Shown here piece after piece: positions 27,591 through 35,838 of a stretch of 64,000 nucleotides of DNA. The notes below the pieces were generated by a model. That model ran no database searches, was not told the origin of the DNA, and worked only from the letters and a program-made list of their open reading frames with translations. Source of the stretch: CAIOYC01 sp965277345. Lineage in GTDB: Bacteria > Pseudomonadota > Alphaproteobacteria > Caulobacterales > Caulobacteraceae. How positions within the stretch are numbered: position 1 is the first letter of the stretch; each line of letters begins with the position of its first letter. The translations under genes and the position numbers were made by a program. The stretch lies in NCBI GenBank assembly GCA_965277345.1, contig CBDICI010000002.1:1-64000 (forward strand). Direction: 5' to 3'.

Positions 27591-27980
27591 CTAGATTTCC
27601 TGGATCGAGCGGGTGGCGACCAGGGCGCCGGCCAGGAGCGCGAAGCCGGTCACCAGCCACAGCACCTCGCCGCCGAACGGCAGTTGGTTCAGCTCCGAGA
27701 ACGGCAGGGGCAGCTGGCCGGCGACGGCGCGCAGGGTGTGGCCGGTGCTAAGCGCGGTGCGGCTGATCTCGCCCACCCGCTCGCCGAACCGCGCGCCGGC
27801 GAACTGGACGATGGCGATCAGGCCGCCCGCCACCCCCGACGCGCCGATCAGCATCCGCCGCAGCGCCCAGGCGCGGCCGAGCCGGTTCTCCACATCGGCG
27901 GCGAACAAGGGCGCGTCGGCATAGTGCGCATGGTCGGCGAACATCCGCTGCAGGCGCATCTCGAACGAAGGATCAGACAT
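27591..27980 (-). CDS. Small membrane protein after the ECF sigma gene, putative anti-sigma factor
   Basis: The protein has about 129 residues. A cytoplasmic N-terminal helix pair (FEMRLQRMFADHAHYADAP, FAADVENRLGRAWALRR) is followed by a membrane helix (MLIGASGVAGGLIAIVQFAG) and a second C-terminal one (EVLWLVTGFALLAGALVA). No zinc-binding HxxxCxxC is present. Position and topology suggest an anti-sigma factor for the upstream ECF sigma, but this is inference. Its ATG at 27980 lies inside the sigma gene's last codons (8-base overlap), which implies translational coupling. Confidence 0.7.
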   Translation of the reverse strand: MSDPSFEMRLQRMFADHAHYADAPLFAADVENRLGRAWALRRMLIGASGVAGGLIAIVQFAGARFGERVGEISRTALSTGHTLRAVAGQLPLPFSELNQLPFGGEVLWLVTGFALLAGALVATRSIQEI

Positions 27981-28578
27981 CGGCCCGCCTCCCCGCTCCG
28001 GTGAAAGCCCCTTCGCCCGGCGACGCCAGGCGGATTTTGAGCTTATCCAGACCACGTTTGACATGAGACTTCACCGTCCCTAGCGGCGCTTTTAAGGCAG
28101 CGGCGGCCTCCGCATGGGAGAGCCCGGCGCCGTAGCAGAGCGAGACGCACAGCCGTTCCGCCTCCGACAGCGAGGCCAGCGCGCCGTCCAGGTCGAGCCG
28201 GCTGGCGGCCTCGCCCTCCCCGCCCGATTGGGTTTGCCTATCCTCGGCCTCCACCGGATCGAGTTCGGCGCGTCGCTTCCAGCGCTTCAGATAGAGCCGC
28301 GCGGCGATCCGCTTCACCCAGCCGACGAAGGCGCCCTCGCCGCGGAACTCGCCGATCGATTCGAAGGCGGCGAGAAAGGCATCCTGGGCCAGGTCGTCGG
28401 CCAGGGCCGGCTCGGCCCCCATGCGGCGGAGCAGCGCCCGCACCGCCGAGCCGTGACGCCGCGCCAGCTCGCCGAAGGCGCGCCGGTCGCCGGCGGCGGC
28501 CAGGGCGGCCAGCTCCAGGTCGTGCTGGGCGCCGAGTTCCGCCCGGCTCAAGGTTGCGGCCGCATCGGCCATGATCAT
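27973..28578 (-). CDS. ECF-type RNA polymerase sigma factor
   Basis: The sigma-70 family protein has about 201 residues and contains only regions 2 and 4. Region 2 is RAFGELARRHGSAVRALLRR ... ADDLAQDAFLAAFE, with the promoter-recognition helix in FVGWVKRIAARLYLKRW. Region 4 is LASLSEAERLCVSLCYGAGL ... GTVKSHVKRGLDKLK. I use ATG 28578, preceded by GGGGGCG, because the codons before it start from a TTG. It lies between a DUF6249 membrane gene upstream and a small membrane gene overlapping its 3' end, a likely three-gene unit. Confidence 0.9.
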   Translation of the reverse strand: MIMADAAATLSRAELGAQHDLELAALAAAGDRRAFGELARRHGSAVRALLRRMGAEPALADDLAQDAFLAAFESIGEFRGEGAFVGWVKRIAARLYLKRWKRRAELDPVEAEDRQTQSGGEGEAASRLDLDGALASLSEAERLCVSLCYGAGLSHAEAAAALKAPLGTVKSHVKRGLDKLKIRLASPGEGAFTGAGRRADV

Positions 28579-28596
28579 CGCCCCCGCAGCGGTCAA

Positions 28597-29010
28597 TCAG
28601 CGCGACCGGCCGCGGCCAAAGAATGACAGGATCAGGAAGGCCAGGCCGATGAAGGCCGGAACCGCGCCCATGGCGGCGAAGCTGCCGAAGGTCTCGCTCG
28701 CGCCGCCCACATTGTAGAGGCCGAAATAGAAGGCCGCGCCGACGCCGACGAAGCCCAGCCCGACGAACAGCCAGACGATGCCGATGCGCAGGTCGCGCTG
28801 CGAGCGGTCGGTGGGCGAGGTCGAAACCACGTCGCGCCGGCTGGTCAGCGCCTCCACCAGATCGGGGGGCACCGGCTGGCCCTTCTCATAGGCGGCGCGC
28901 AGGGTGTCGTGCAGGCGGGCGCGCTCGCGGGCGCGCAGCACCTGGGGCACGATGACGATCGCCGCGATCATGGCGAAGAGGGCGATGGAAACAAGCGCAC
29001 CGTTATCCAT
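28597..29010 (-). CDS. DUF6249 family membrane protein
   Basis: The 137-residue protein has three membrane helices: VSIALFAMIAAIVIVPQVL (~7-25), one near residues 76-98 (IGIVWLFVGLGFVGVGAAF) and a C-terminal one (GAVPAFIGLAFLILSFF), then a basic tail. The soluble loop holds RERARLHDTLRAAYEKGQPVP, typical of DUF6249 proteins found beside ECF sigma genes. A clean AAAAGGAG Shine-Dalgarno precedes the ATG. It is the first gene of the sigma cassette. Its role, possibly sensing or modulating the sigma, is unknown. Confidence 0.78.
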   Translation of the reverse strand: MDNGALVSIALFAMIAAIVIVPQVLRARERARLHDTLRAAYEKGQPVPPDLVEALTSRRDVVSTSPTDRSQRDLRIGIVWLFVGLGFVGVGAAFYFGLYNVGGASETFGSFAAMGAVPAFIGLAFLILSFFGRGRSR

Positions 29011-29221
29011 GGAAGGCTCCTTTTGGGTTCGGCCGCGAGGGCCAGAAGGGTGGTCTCATGTGTAAGGAGGCGTAAGAGGCGCCGAACGGATGCGAGGCGG
29101 CGGATGAAATCTTGGTAAGGCGCGGCCGGTCAATTTGCCCATCCAACCTCGTCAAGCCTGGTTTCGTCGCCATATTGCATCCGAACGAGGCGCCCCGGCC
29201 TCAGCCCGACCGGAAACCCGC

Positions 29222-30103
29222 ATGACCGACCAACCCGCCTATACGCCGCCCAAGGTCTGGAGCTGGAACAAGGAGAACGGCGGTCGCTTCGCCAATATCA
29301 ACCGGCCGATTTCCGGCGCGACGCACGAGAAGGACCTGCCGGTGGGCCGCCACCCGCTGCAGCTCTATTCGCTGGCCACGCCCAACGGGGTCAAGGTGAC
29401 GGTGATGCTGGAGGAGCTGCTGGCGCGGGGCCACAGCGGCGCGGAATACGACGCCTGGCTGATCCGCATCAACGAGGGCGACCAGTTCGCCAGCGGCTTC
29501 GTGGCCGCCAACCCCAACTCCAAGATCCCCGCTCTGGTGGACCGCAGCGGCCCCACGCCGATCCGGGTGTTCGAGTCCGGCGCCATCCTGGTGCACCTGG
29601 CGGAGAAGTTCGGCGCCTTTCTGCCCACCGAGCCCGCCGCCCGGGCCGAATGCCTGTCCTGGCTGTTCTGGCAGATGGGCGCGGCGCCCTATCTCGGCGG
29701 CGGATTCGGCCACTTCTACGCTTACGCGCCGTTCAAGATCGAATACGCCATCGACCGGTTCGCCATGGAGGTGAAGCGCCAGCTCGACGTGCTCGACAAG
29801 CGCCTGGCCGAGACCGAGTACCTGGCGGGCGAGGATTACACGATCGCCGACATGGCGGTGTGGCCCTGGTACGGCGGCATGGCCAAGGGGTTGCTGTACG
29901 AGGGCGGCGAGTTCCTGCAGGTGCAGGACTACCGGCACCTGATCCGCTGGGCCGACCGGATCGGCGAACGCCCCGCGGTGAAACGCGGCCGCATGGTCAA
30001 CCGGGCCTTCGGCGAGCCCTCCAGCCAGCTCCACGAACGCCACGACGTGGGCGACTTCGACACAAAGACGGCGGACAAACTGGCGGCGGCGGATCAGACC
30101 TGA
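29222..30103 (+). CDS. yghU: YghU-type glutathione S-transferase / disulfide-bond oxidoreductase
   Basis: The 293-residue protein is of the nu-class GST type. It has the long N-terminal extension of YghU (WSWNKENGGRFANINRPISG), a thioredoxin-like domain (LQLYSLATPNGVKVTVMLEEL, NPNSKIPALVD, VFESGAILVHLAEKFG) and a helical C-terminal domain (YLAGEDYTIADMAVWPWYG). YghU binds two glutathiones and reduces disulfides. The ATG at 29222 begins MTDQPAYTPPKVW. Its stop overlaps the convergent VapC-like gene by 10 bases. The 211-base region upstream carries a tandem GTAAGG-like repeat (29061-29080). Confidence 0.9.
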   Translation: MTDQPAYTPPKVWSWNKENGGRFANINRPISGATHEKDLPVGRHPLQLYSLATPNGVKVTVMLEELLARGHSGAEYDAWLIRINEGDQFASGFVAANPNSKIPALVDRSGPTPIRVFESGAILVHLAEKFGAFLPTEPAARAECLSWLFWQMGAAPYLGGGFGHFYAYAPFKIEYAIDRFAMEVKRQLDVLDKRLAETEYLAGEDYTIADMAVWPWYGGMAKGLLYEGGEFLQVQDYRHLIRWADRIGERPAVKRGRMVNRAFGEPSSQLHERHDVGDFDTKTADKLAAADQT

Positions 30104-30498
30104 GGTGAAATCAGCCGCACCTTCGGAAAATAGCCTGCATATCGGCGAGCGTCGCGCGTCAGAAGGCTGAGGCCGGAGACGGCCGCGTGGGCGCCGATGT
30201 AGAAATCCGGCAATGGCGAGGTCCGCACACCGCCGCGTCTGCGATATTCCACAAAGGCTCGGCCAGCGACAAATCCCGCTTCATAGGGAAGTGGAAGCCT
30301 TCGAAACACGTCGGCGCCAAGGTGATGATCGAGTTCGCCCATCGTGCCGAACCCTGAGGCGATCTCGGCGTAGATGATGGGGTTGATCGCCACTTCGTCA
30401 CGGTCTGCGGCGTCGCTGAGCGCCGTCTCCGACCAAGCCTGCCATGATGAATCCTTGGTCAGGACATCGATGATGACGTTGGAGTCGACCAGGATCAC
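30094..30498 (-). CDS. PIN-domain (VapC-like) toxin
   Basis: The 134-residue PIN-domain protein is probably an RNase toxin. The acidic active-site set is complete: Asp5 in VDSNVIIDVL, Glu45 in IIYAEIASGF, Asp98 in LPDFYIGAHA and Asp116 in LLTRDARRY. It starts at a GTG (30498), 11 bases after the antitoxin gene, and its 3' end overlaps the convergent GST gene. Base composition looks a little lower in G/C than its neighbours, consistent with a mobile toxin-antitoxin pair. Confidence 0.87.
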   Translation of the reverse strand: MILVDSNVIIDVLTKDSSWQAWSETALSDAADRDEVAINPIIYAEIASGFGTMGELDHHLGADVFRRLPLPYEAGFVAGRAFVEYRRRGGVRTSPLPDFYIGAHAAVSGLSLLTRDARRYAGYFPKVRLISPQV

Positions 30499-30509
30499 GT
30501 GCGGCGAAC

Positions 30510-30761
30510 TCAGCCTTCGCCGGCTGAGGGGCCGCGCATCATGGCGACGATTTCGTCGGTGGTCATCTTGAACTCGCCGCGACCGCGCAAGCCATCGACG
30601 AGTTTCTGCCCCCGGGTCCTGCGACCGCCTCCTGGCGTTGCTTTAACCAGCCTGACAACTCCGGCCTCGATTTCAAACTCGACATCGGTCCCCGGCATGA
30701 GACCCGCGCGTTCGCGCACGTCCTGGGGAATAGTGACTTGTCCCTTCGTCGTGATACGCAT
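30510..30761 (-). CDS. AbrB/MazE-type antitoxin (VapB-like)
   Basis: The 83-residue protein has an AbrB swapped-hairpin DNA-binding domain at the N-terminus (MRITTKGQVTIPQDVRERAG, GTDVEFEIEAGVVRLV). The basic linker and C-terminal helix (FKMTTDEIVAMMRG) should wrap the PIN toxin. It should neutralise the downstream toxin and repress the pair. A Shine-Dalgarno AGGAAAGG precedes the ATG at 30761. The promoter must sit in the 57 bases before guaA's end; no clear operator palindrome is visible. Confidence 0.87.
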   Translation of the reverse strand: MRITTKGQVTIPQDVRERAGLMPGTDVEFEIEAGVVRLVKATPGGGRRTRGQKLVDGLRGRGEFKMTTDEIVAMMRGPSAGEG

Positions 30762-30818
30762 ATCGGCAACCCTTTCCTACCGACAAAAGTAAGAATGCGG
30801 CGGCCGCAGTCAATGGTG

Positions 30819-32381
30819 CTACTCCCACTCGATGGTGCCGGGCGGTTTGGCGGTTATGTCGTAGACCACGCGGTTGACGCCCTTCACTTCGTTGACGATG
30901 CGGGTGGCGGCGCGGCCGAGCACGTCCCACGGGAACTCGAAGAAGTCGGCGGTCATGCCGTCGGTGGAGGTCACCGCTCTGAGGGCGCAGACGTTCTCAT
31001 AGGTGCGCGCATCGCCCATCACCCCCACCGTCTTCACCGGCAGCAGCACGGCGAAGGCCTGCCAGATGGTGTCGTAGAGGCCGGCCTTGCGGATTTCGTC
31101 CAGCCAGACGGCGTCGGCCTGCTGCAGCACGCGCACCTTGTCGGGGGTGACCTCGCCGGGGATGCGGATGGCCAGGCCCGGCCCCGGAAAGGGGTGCCGC
31201 CCGACGAACGCCGCGTCGAGGCCGAGTTCGCGGCCGAGCGCGCGCACCTCGTCCTTGAACAGGTCGCGCAGCGGCTCCACCAGCTTCAGCGTCATGTGCT
31301 CCGGCAGGCCGCCCACATTGTGGTGGCTCTTGATCACCTGGCTCGGGCCGCCCGTGGCCGAAACGCTCTCGATCACGTCGGGATAGAGGGTGCCTTGGGC
31401 GAGGAAGGCCGCGCCCTCCACCCTGGCAGCCTCGCGGTCGAAGATATCCACAAAGGTCTTGCCGATGATCTTGCGCTTGGTTTCCGGATCGCTGACGCCG
31501 GCGAGGGCGTTCAAGAACTCATCGCCTGCATCAATGTGCACGAGCGGGATATTGTAATGATTGCGGAAAAGGCCGACCACCTGATCGGCCTCGCCGAGAC
31601 GCAGCAGGCCGGTATCGACGAAGACGCAGGTGAGCTGGTGGCCGATCGCCTCATGGATCAATACCGCCGCGACGGAGCTGTCCACCCCGCCCGACAGGCC
31701 GCAGATCACCCGCCCCGATCCCACCTGCGCCCGGATCTTGCGCACCTGTTCCTCGCGGAACGCCGCCATGGTCCAGTCGCCGTCGAGCCCGGCGATGCGG
31801 TGGGTGAAGTTGCGCAGGATCAAGGCGCCCCTCGGCGTGTGCGCCACCTCCGGATGGAACTGTACGCCGTAGAACCGCCGCCCCTCGTCGGCGATGGCGG
31901 CGAAGGGGGAGCCTTCGGACGCCGCAATGGCCTCGAACCCTGGCGGCAGCGCGCTCACCTTGTCGCCGTGACTCATCCAGACGGGCTCGAGGGCGCCGAT
32001 CTCGCCGAGGCCGTCCAGCAGTGGGCTCATCCGCACGAGCTCGATCTCGGCGCGGCCGAATTCGCGGGTGGCGCCAGGCTCCACCCCCCCGCCCAGGGTC
32101 GCCGCCATGGCCTGCTCGCCATAGCAGATGCCGAGCACGGGCCTGTCGAGCCGGAAGATCGCCGGGTCGGCCTGCGGGCTCTGCGCCTCGTGCACGCTGG
32201 CTGGACCGCCGGACAGGATCACCGCCGCCGGACCGAAGCCGTGCAGGAAGGCGGCGTCCACCCTGTCGAAGGGGTGCACCTCGCAATAGACGCCGCTCTC
32301 GCGCACCCGGCGGGCGATGAGCTGGGTCACCTGGCTGCCGAAATCGACGATCAGGACGCGCTGGTGGCTGGGCTCGGTCAT
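30819..32381 (-). CDS. guaA: GMP synthase (glutamine-hydrolysing) GuaA
   Basis: GuaA converts XMP to GMP. The 520-residue protein has a class I glutaminase domain with Cys86 in GICYGEQ, His176 and Glu178 in QFHPEVAHTPRG; an ATP-pyrophosphatase domain with the PP-loop SGGVDSS (230-236); and a C-terminal dimerisation domain ending PPGTIEWE. The ATG at 32381 overlaps the rsmB stop in ATGA, which supports this start over longer upstream possibilities. It lies in the same direction as guaB, about 2 kb downstream of it. Confidence 0.97.
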   Translation of the reverse strand: MTEPSHQRVLIVDFGSQVTQLIARRVRESGVYCEVHPFDRVDAAFLHGFGPAAVILSGGPASVHEAQSPQADPAIFRLDRPVLGICYGEQAMAATLGGGVEPGATREFGRAEIELVRMSPLLDGLGEIGALEPVWMSHGDKVSALPPGFEAIAASEGSPFAAIADEGRRFYGVQFHPEVAHTPRGALILRNFTHRIAGLDGDWTMAAFREEQVRKIRAQVGSGRVICGLSGGVDSSVAAVLIHEAIGHQLTCVFVDTGLLRLGEADQVVGLFRNHYNIPLVHIDAGDEFLNALAGVSDPETKRKIIGKTFVDIFDREAARVEGAAFLAQGTLYPDVIESVSATGGPSQVIKSHHNVGGLPEHMTLKLVEPLRDLFKDEVRALGRELGLDAAFVGRHPFPGPGLAIRIPGEVTPDKVRVLQQADAVWLDEIRKAGLYDTIWQAFAVLLPVKTVGVMGDARTYENVCALRAVTSTDGMTADFFEFPWDVLGRAATRIVNEVKGVNRVVYDITAKPPGTIEWE

Positions 32382-33814
32382 GCGACGGCTCTGGGCTCTC
32401 TCTCGAACAGGGCGACGAAGAAGCCGTCCGTGCCGGTGGTGTGGGGGGTGAGTTGCAGCGTGTGGCCGCCGCACGCAAGGGCGGAAAGGCGTTCGCGAGC
32501 GTGGTCGCTGAGGGCGGGGGTTCGCGCCGCCGCCGCGATGCTGCGTGGACCGAAGTCGGGATGGGCGGCGGCGAAGCGGGCGGCGACCTCGCCGTTCTCG
32601 GCGTTCAGCAGCGAGCAGGTGACATAGACCAGCCGCCCGCCCGGCCTGACCAGCCGCGCGGCGCGGGCGAGGATGACGGACTGCAGGGCCGACAGCCGCG
32701 TCACCGTCTCCGCCGTCAGCCGCCAGGCGCTTTCGGGGTGGCGCCGCCAGGTGCCGGAGCCCGAACAGGGCGCGTCCACGAAGACCAGATCGGCCTGGCT
32801 TTCGAGATCGTCCATACCCTCGCCGTCCGGACCGAGGCGACGGATTTCGGCGGCGACGCCGGCGCGGTCCAGCCGTTCCTGCATGGCGGCGAGGCGTTTG
32901 GGATTCACGTCGGAGGCAATGAGGCGCCCTGATCGGCTGCCCCGTCCTTCGACAGGCTCAGGATGAGGCCGACTTTTACCTTGGTGCAACTGCGGCCCAG
33001 GAAAACAGAAATCCTCATCCTGAGCCTGTCGAAGGACGGGGATTTCTGCCTCACCACGATGCAGCGCAGCCCCCAGCGCCAAGGTCTTGCCGCCGCCGCC
33101 GGCGCAGTAGTCGATCACCGTTTGGCCCGGCTGGACGCCAGACAGGGCGGCGACGATCTGGCTGCCCTCGTCCTGCACCTCGATCCAGCCGGAGGTGAAG
33201 GCGCGCAGCCGCTGCACGTCGCGGGCGAAGGCGGGCGCCAGGCGCAGGCCGAGGGTGGAGAAAGGCGTCCGCTCGGGCTCGACCGCCTCATGGGCGAGAA
33301 GCCGCAGCGCGCCCGCCACGTCGCCGCGCAGGGTGTTGACGCGCAGGTCCACCGGGGCGCGGGGCAGGATCGCCGCCCGCGCCGCCTCCACCCAGCCCGC
33401 GCCGAACTGCGCCTGCAAGGGCGCGGCGAGCCATTCCGGTACACCGGCCTCCACCCGGTCCGGGGCGTTCGCGGCGGAGTGGCCGAGGCGGGTGCGCTCG
33501 GGGTCCGACAGGGCGGGCGGCGCGTGACCCTCGCCGGAGAACAGGGCGGCGATGGCGTCCAGCCCCTGCCCCTCCCCCCAGCGCAGGGCCCCCAGGACGA
33601 GCGAGCGGCCGTCGTCGGCGCCGAGGGCCCAGGCCGAGCGGGCGCGGGCGCGAAGGGCGGCGTAGACGATCTCGGCCAGGGCCCTGCGGTCCTTGGACCC
33701 GGCGAAGCGATGATTGCGGCCCCAGGCCTTCAGCACCTCGTCCGCCCCGCCGCGCACGGTCGCTATCTGGTCCAGGACCTCGATGGCGGCGGCGTAGCGG
33801 GCGGCGGGGGTCAC
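32378..33814 (-). CDS. rsmB: 16S rRNA m5C methyltransferase RsmB/NOP family, with in-frame repeat insertion
   Basis: This is an RsmB-type SAM-dependent rRNA cytosine methyltransferase of 478 residues. It has an N-terminal NusB-like helical domain, motif I VDYCAGGGGKTLALGAAL, the first cysteine motif DAPCSGSGTWRRHPESAWR and the second in VTCSLLNAEN. Between motif I and the next strand (GRLIASDVNPKRL) the frame crosses a palindromic repeat (32942-33039) encoding a low-similarity stretch (VLRQAQDEDF ... RPHPEPVEGRG). This adds roughly 35-40 residues and leaves the frame open. It follows the MAPEG gene by 7 bases and overlaps guaA. Confidence 0.92.
   Translation of the reverse strand: MTPAARYAAAIEVLDQIATVRGGADEVLKAWGRNHRFAGSKDRRALAEIVYAALRARARSAWALGADDGRSLVLGALRWGEGQGLDAIAALFSGEGHAPPALSDPERTRLGHSAANAPDRVEAGVPEWLAAPLQAQFGAGWVEAARAAILPRAPVDLRVNTLRGDVAGALRLLAHEAVEPERTPFSTLGLRLAPAFARDVQRLRAFTSGWIEVQDEGSQIVAALSGVQPGQTVIDYCAGGGGKTLALGAALHRGEAEIPVLRQAQDEDFCFPGPQLHQGKSRPHPEPVEGRGSRSGRLIASDVNPKRLAAMQERLDRAGVAAEIRRLGPDGEGMDDLESQADLVFVDAPCSGSGTWRRHPESAWRLTAETVTRLSALQSVILARAARLVRPGGRLVYVTCSLLNAENGEVAARFAAAHPDFGPRSIAAAARTPALSDHARERLSALACGGHTLQLTPHTTGTDGFFVALFEREPRAVA
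32942..33039. repeat. Palindromic repeat inside rsmB (perfect 27-bp arms)
   Basis: Arms at 32942-32968 and 33013-33039 are exact reverse complements, separated by 44 bases. The arm core CTTCGACAGGCTCAGGATG recurs at 51454-51479 with its partner at 51510-51535. The rsmB copy lies wholly within the coding sequence and is translated, giving RQAQDE on one arm and PHPEPVEG on the other. It is comparable in effect to Rickettsia palindromic elements. Confidence 0.85.
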
Positions 33815-33821
33815 GGAACTC

Positions 33822-34226
33822 CTAACTGGGGAGCAGGCAGGCGGCGATCAGCATGAGCAGTCCCGCGAACGACACCAGCCAGACCAGCGAGCGCAGGCCC
33901 CGTACCCCGAAGGCGTAGAGCGGCAGATAGAGCACCCGGCCCCAGACATAGAGCCGACAGCCCCAAAGGCTCAGCAGGCTGGAATCGCCCTGGTGCACGA
34001 AGGCGTAGATCAGCACCGCGGCGGCGAACAGCGGCAGGGTCTCGTACAGATTGGCCTGGGCCCGGAGCAGCCGCCCGGCCATGGGCTTCAGCGGCGGCAT
34101 AGCCTCGTCGCGCGGCCCGGTGTTCCATTTCAGCCCGTACTGGCCGGTGCGGGCGACGTCGGCCCACAGGATCTGCACCACGGCCAGAACCAGCGTCCAG
34201 GCCAGATAGGTCAACTCCGTCGTCAC
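33822..34226 (-). CDS. MAPEG family membrane protein
   Basis: The 134-residue protein has four membrane helices. The pattern LTYLAWTLVLAVVQILWADV, then RLLRAQANLYETLPLFAAAV with the conserved R/N/E cluster, matches the MAPEG family (membrane-associated proteins in eicosanoid and glutathione metabolism). Bacterial members are mostly uncharacterised, and a glutathione-linked activity is only presumed. It starts at a GTG (34226) with an AGGAGG Shine-Dalgarno. It lies between guaB (92 bases upstream) and rsmB (7 bases downstream), in the same direction. Confidence 0.88.
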   Translation of the reverse strand: MTTELTYLAWTLVLAVVQILWADVARTGQYGLKWNTGPRDEAMPPLKPMAGRLLRAQANLYETLPLFAAAVLIYAFVHQGDSSLLSLWGCRLYVWGRVLYLPLYAFGVRGLRSLVWLVSFAGLLMLIAACLLPS

Positions 34227-34318
34227 GCACGCCTCCTCGGGTTCTTGTTTTTACGCGACTGACACTCAGAGACCGTTTGAAACCTCGACCATGGCACGAG
34301 TCAGGCTCAACCCGTCTC

Positions 34319-35782
34319 TCACACGCCGGGTCGATAGTTCGGGGCCTCGCGGGTGATCTGCACGTCGTGCACATGGCTTTCGCGCAGGCCGGCGCCAGTG
34401 ATGCGGATGAAGCGGGCCCGCTGTTGCAGGGCGTCGATGTCGGTGGCCCCCACATAACCCATGGCGGCGCGCAGGCCGCCGACCATCTGGTGCAGGATCA
34501 CGTCGATCGGCCCCTTGTAGGGTACCTGCCCCTCGATCCCCTCGGGTACGAACTTGATGGCGTCCTGCACCTCCTTCTGGAAGTAGCGGTCGGCCGAGCC
34601 GTTGGCCATGGCCCCCACCGAACCCATGCCGCGATAGGCTTTGTAGGAGCGGCCCTGGTAGAGATAGACCTCGCCCGGCGCCTCCTCGGTGCCCGCGAAC
34701 ATCGAGCCCATCATGGCCACGTGGGCCCCGGCCGCCAGCGCCTTGGCCAGATCGCCGGAGAACTTGATGCCGCCGTCGGCGATGACCGTCGCATCCGAGC
34801 CGCGCGCCGCCCGCGCCGCCTCCGCAATGGCGGTGAGTTGCGGTACGCCCACGCCGGCGACGATGCGGGTGGTGCAGATCGAGCCCGGGCCGATGCCCAC
34901 CTTCACCGCATCCGCGCCCGCGTCGATCAGCGCCCGCGCCCCGTCATAGGTGGCGACATTGCCGGCGACCACCTGCACGCGGTTGCTCTCGCGCTTGATC
35001 CGCTCCACCGCGCGGGCGACATGCACGGAGTGGCCGTGGGCGGTGTCGATCACCACCACGTCCACCCCGGCGTCCACCAGCGCCATGGAGCGCTCATAGC
35101 CGGTATCGCCCACGGTGGAGGCGGCGCCGACGCGCAATCGGCCATGATCGTCCTTGGCCGCCAGCGGGAAGGCGGCGGCCTTCTCGATATCCTTCACGGT
35201 GATCAGGCCGACGGCATGGAAGGCCTCGTCCACCACGATCAGCCGCTCGATCTTGTGGCGACGGAGCAGGTCCTGGGCCGCGGCCCGGTCAACGCCCTCG
35301 CGCACGGTGATCAGGCCCTCGCGGGTCATGAGTTCGGCGGCGGTGGCCGCGCCCTCCCCCTCGAACCGCATGTCCCGGTTGGTGAGGATGCCCACCAGCT
35401 TGCCCGTGCCGCGCTCCACCACGGGAAAGCCGGAAATCTTGCGCTGGCGGGTGATCTCGCGGATTTCGGCCAGGGTGGTATCGGGATGGATGGTGATCGG
35501 GTTGATCACCATGCCGCTCTCATAGCGCTTCACCTCGCGCACCTGATCGGCCTGCTCCAGAACGGGCAGGTTGCGGTGGATGACGCCCATGCCGCCGGAC
35601 TGGGCCATGGCGATGGCGAGGCGGCTTTCCGTCACCGTATCCATGGCCGAGGAGATCAGCGGGATGTTCAGCCCGATCTCGCGCGTCAACCGCGTCGCGG
35701 TCGTCACCTCGCCCGGCATCACCTCCGATGCGCCCGGCTGCAGCAAAACATCGTCGAAGGTGAGCCCTTCGATAATCTCCAT
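34319..35782 (-). CDS. guaB: Inosine-5'-monophosphate dehydrogenase GuaB
   Basis: GuaB oxidises IMP to XMP, the committed step to GMP, with GuaA completing the route 2 kb downstream. The 487-residue TIM barrel starts MEIIEGLTFDDVLLQPG. A tandem CBS pair (about 96-205) is inserted, and the catalytic Cys303 is in GPGSICTTR, with GVGVPQLTAI after it. The mobile-flap and C-terminal segments (YRGMGSVGAM) are intact. The ATG at 35782 is preceded by GGAGG. The much longer open frame upstream is out-of-family sequence antisense to nothing useful and was not used. Confidence 0.97.
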   Translation of the reverse strand: MEIIEGLTFDDVLLQPGASEVMPGEVTTATRLTREIGLNIPLISSAMDTVTESRLAIAMAQSGGMGVIHRNLPVLEQADQVREVKRYESGMVINPITIHPDTTLAEIREITRQRKISGFPVVERGTGKLVGILTNRDMRFEGEGAATAAELMTREGLITVREGVDRAAAQDLLRRHKIERLIVVDEAFHAVGLITVKDIEKAAAFPLAAKDDHGRLRVGAASTVGDTGYERSMALVDAGVDVVVIDTAHGHSVHVARAVERIKRESNRVQVVAGNVATYDGARALIDAGADAVKVGIGPGSICTTRIVAGVGVPQLTAIAEAARAARGSDATVIADGGIKFSGDLAKALAAGAHVAMMGSMFAGTEEAPGEVYLYQGRSYKAYRGMGSVGAMANGSADRYFQKEVQDAIKFVPEGIEGQVPYKGPIDVILHQMVGGLRAAMGYVGATDIDALQQRARFIRITGAGLRESHVHDVQITREAPNYRPGV

Positions 35783-35838
35783 GAGGAGCCTCCGTTTTGC
35801 GGGCCGGGTATAGCGAGCCCGGCGACGACTCGCCAGCC

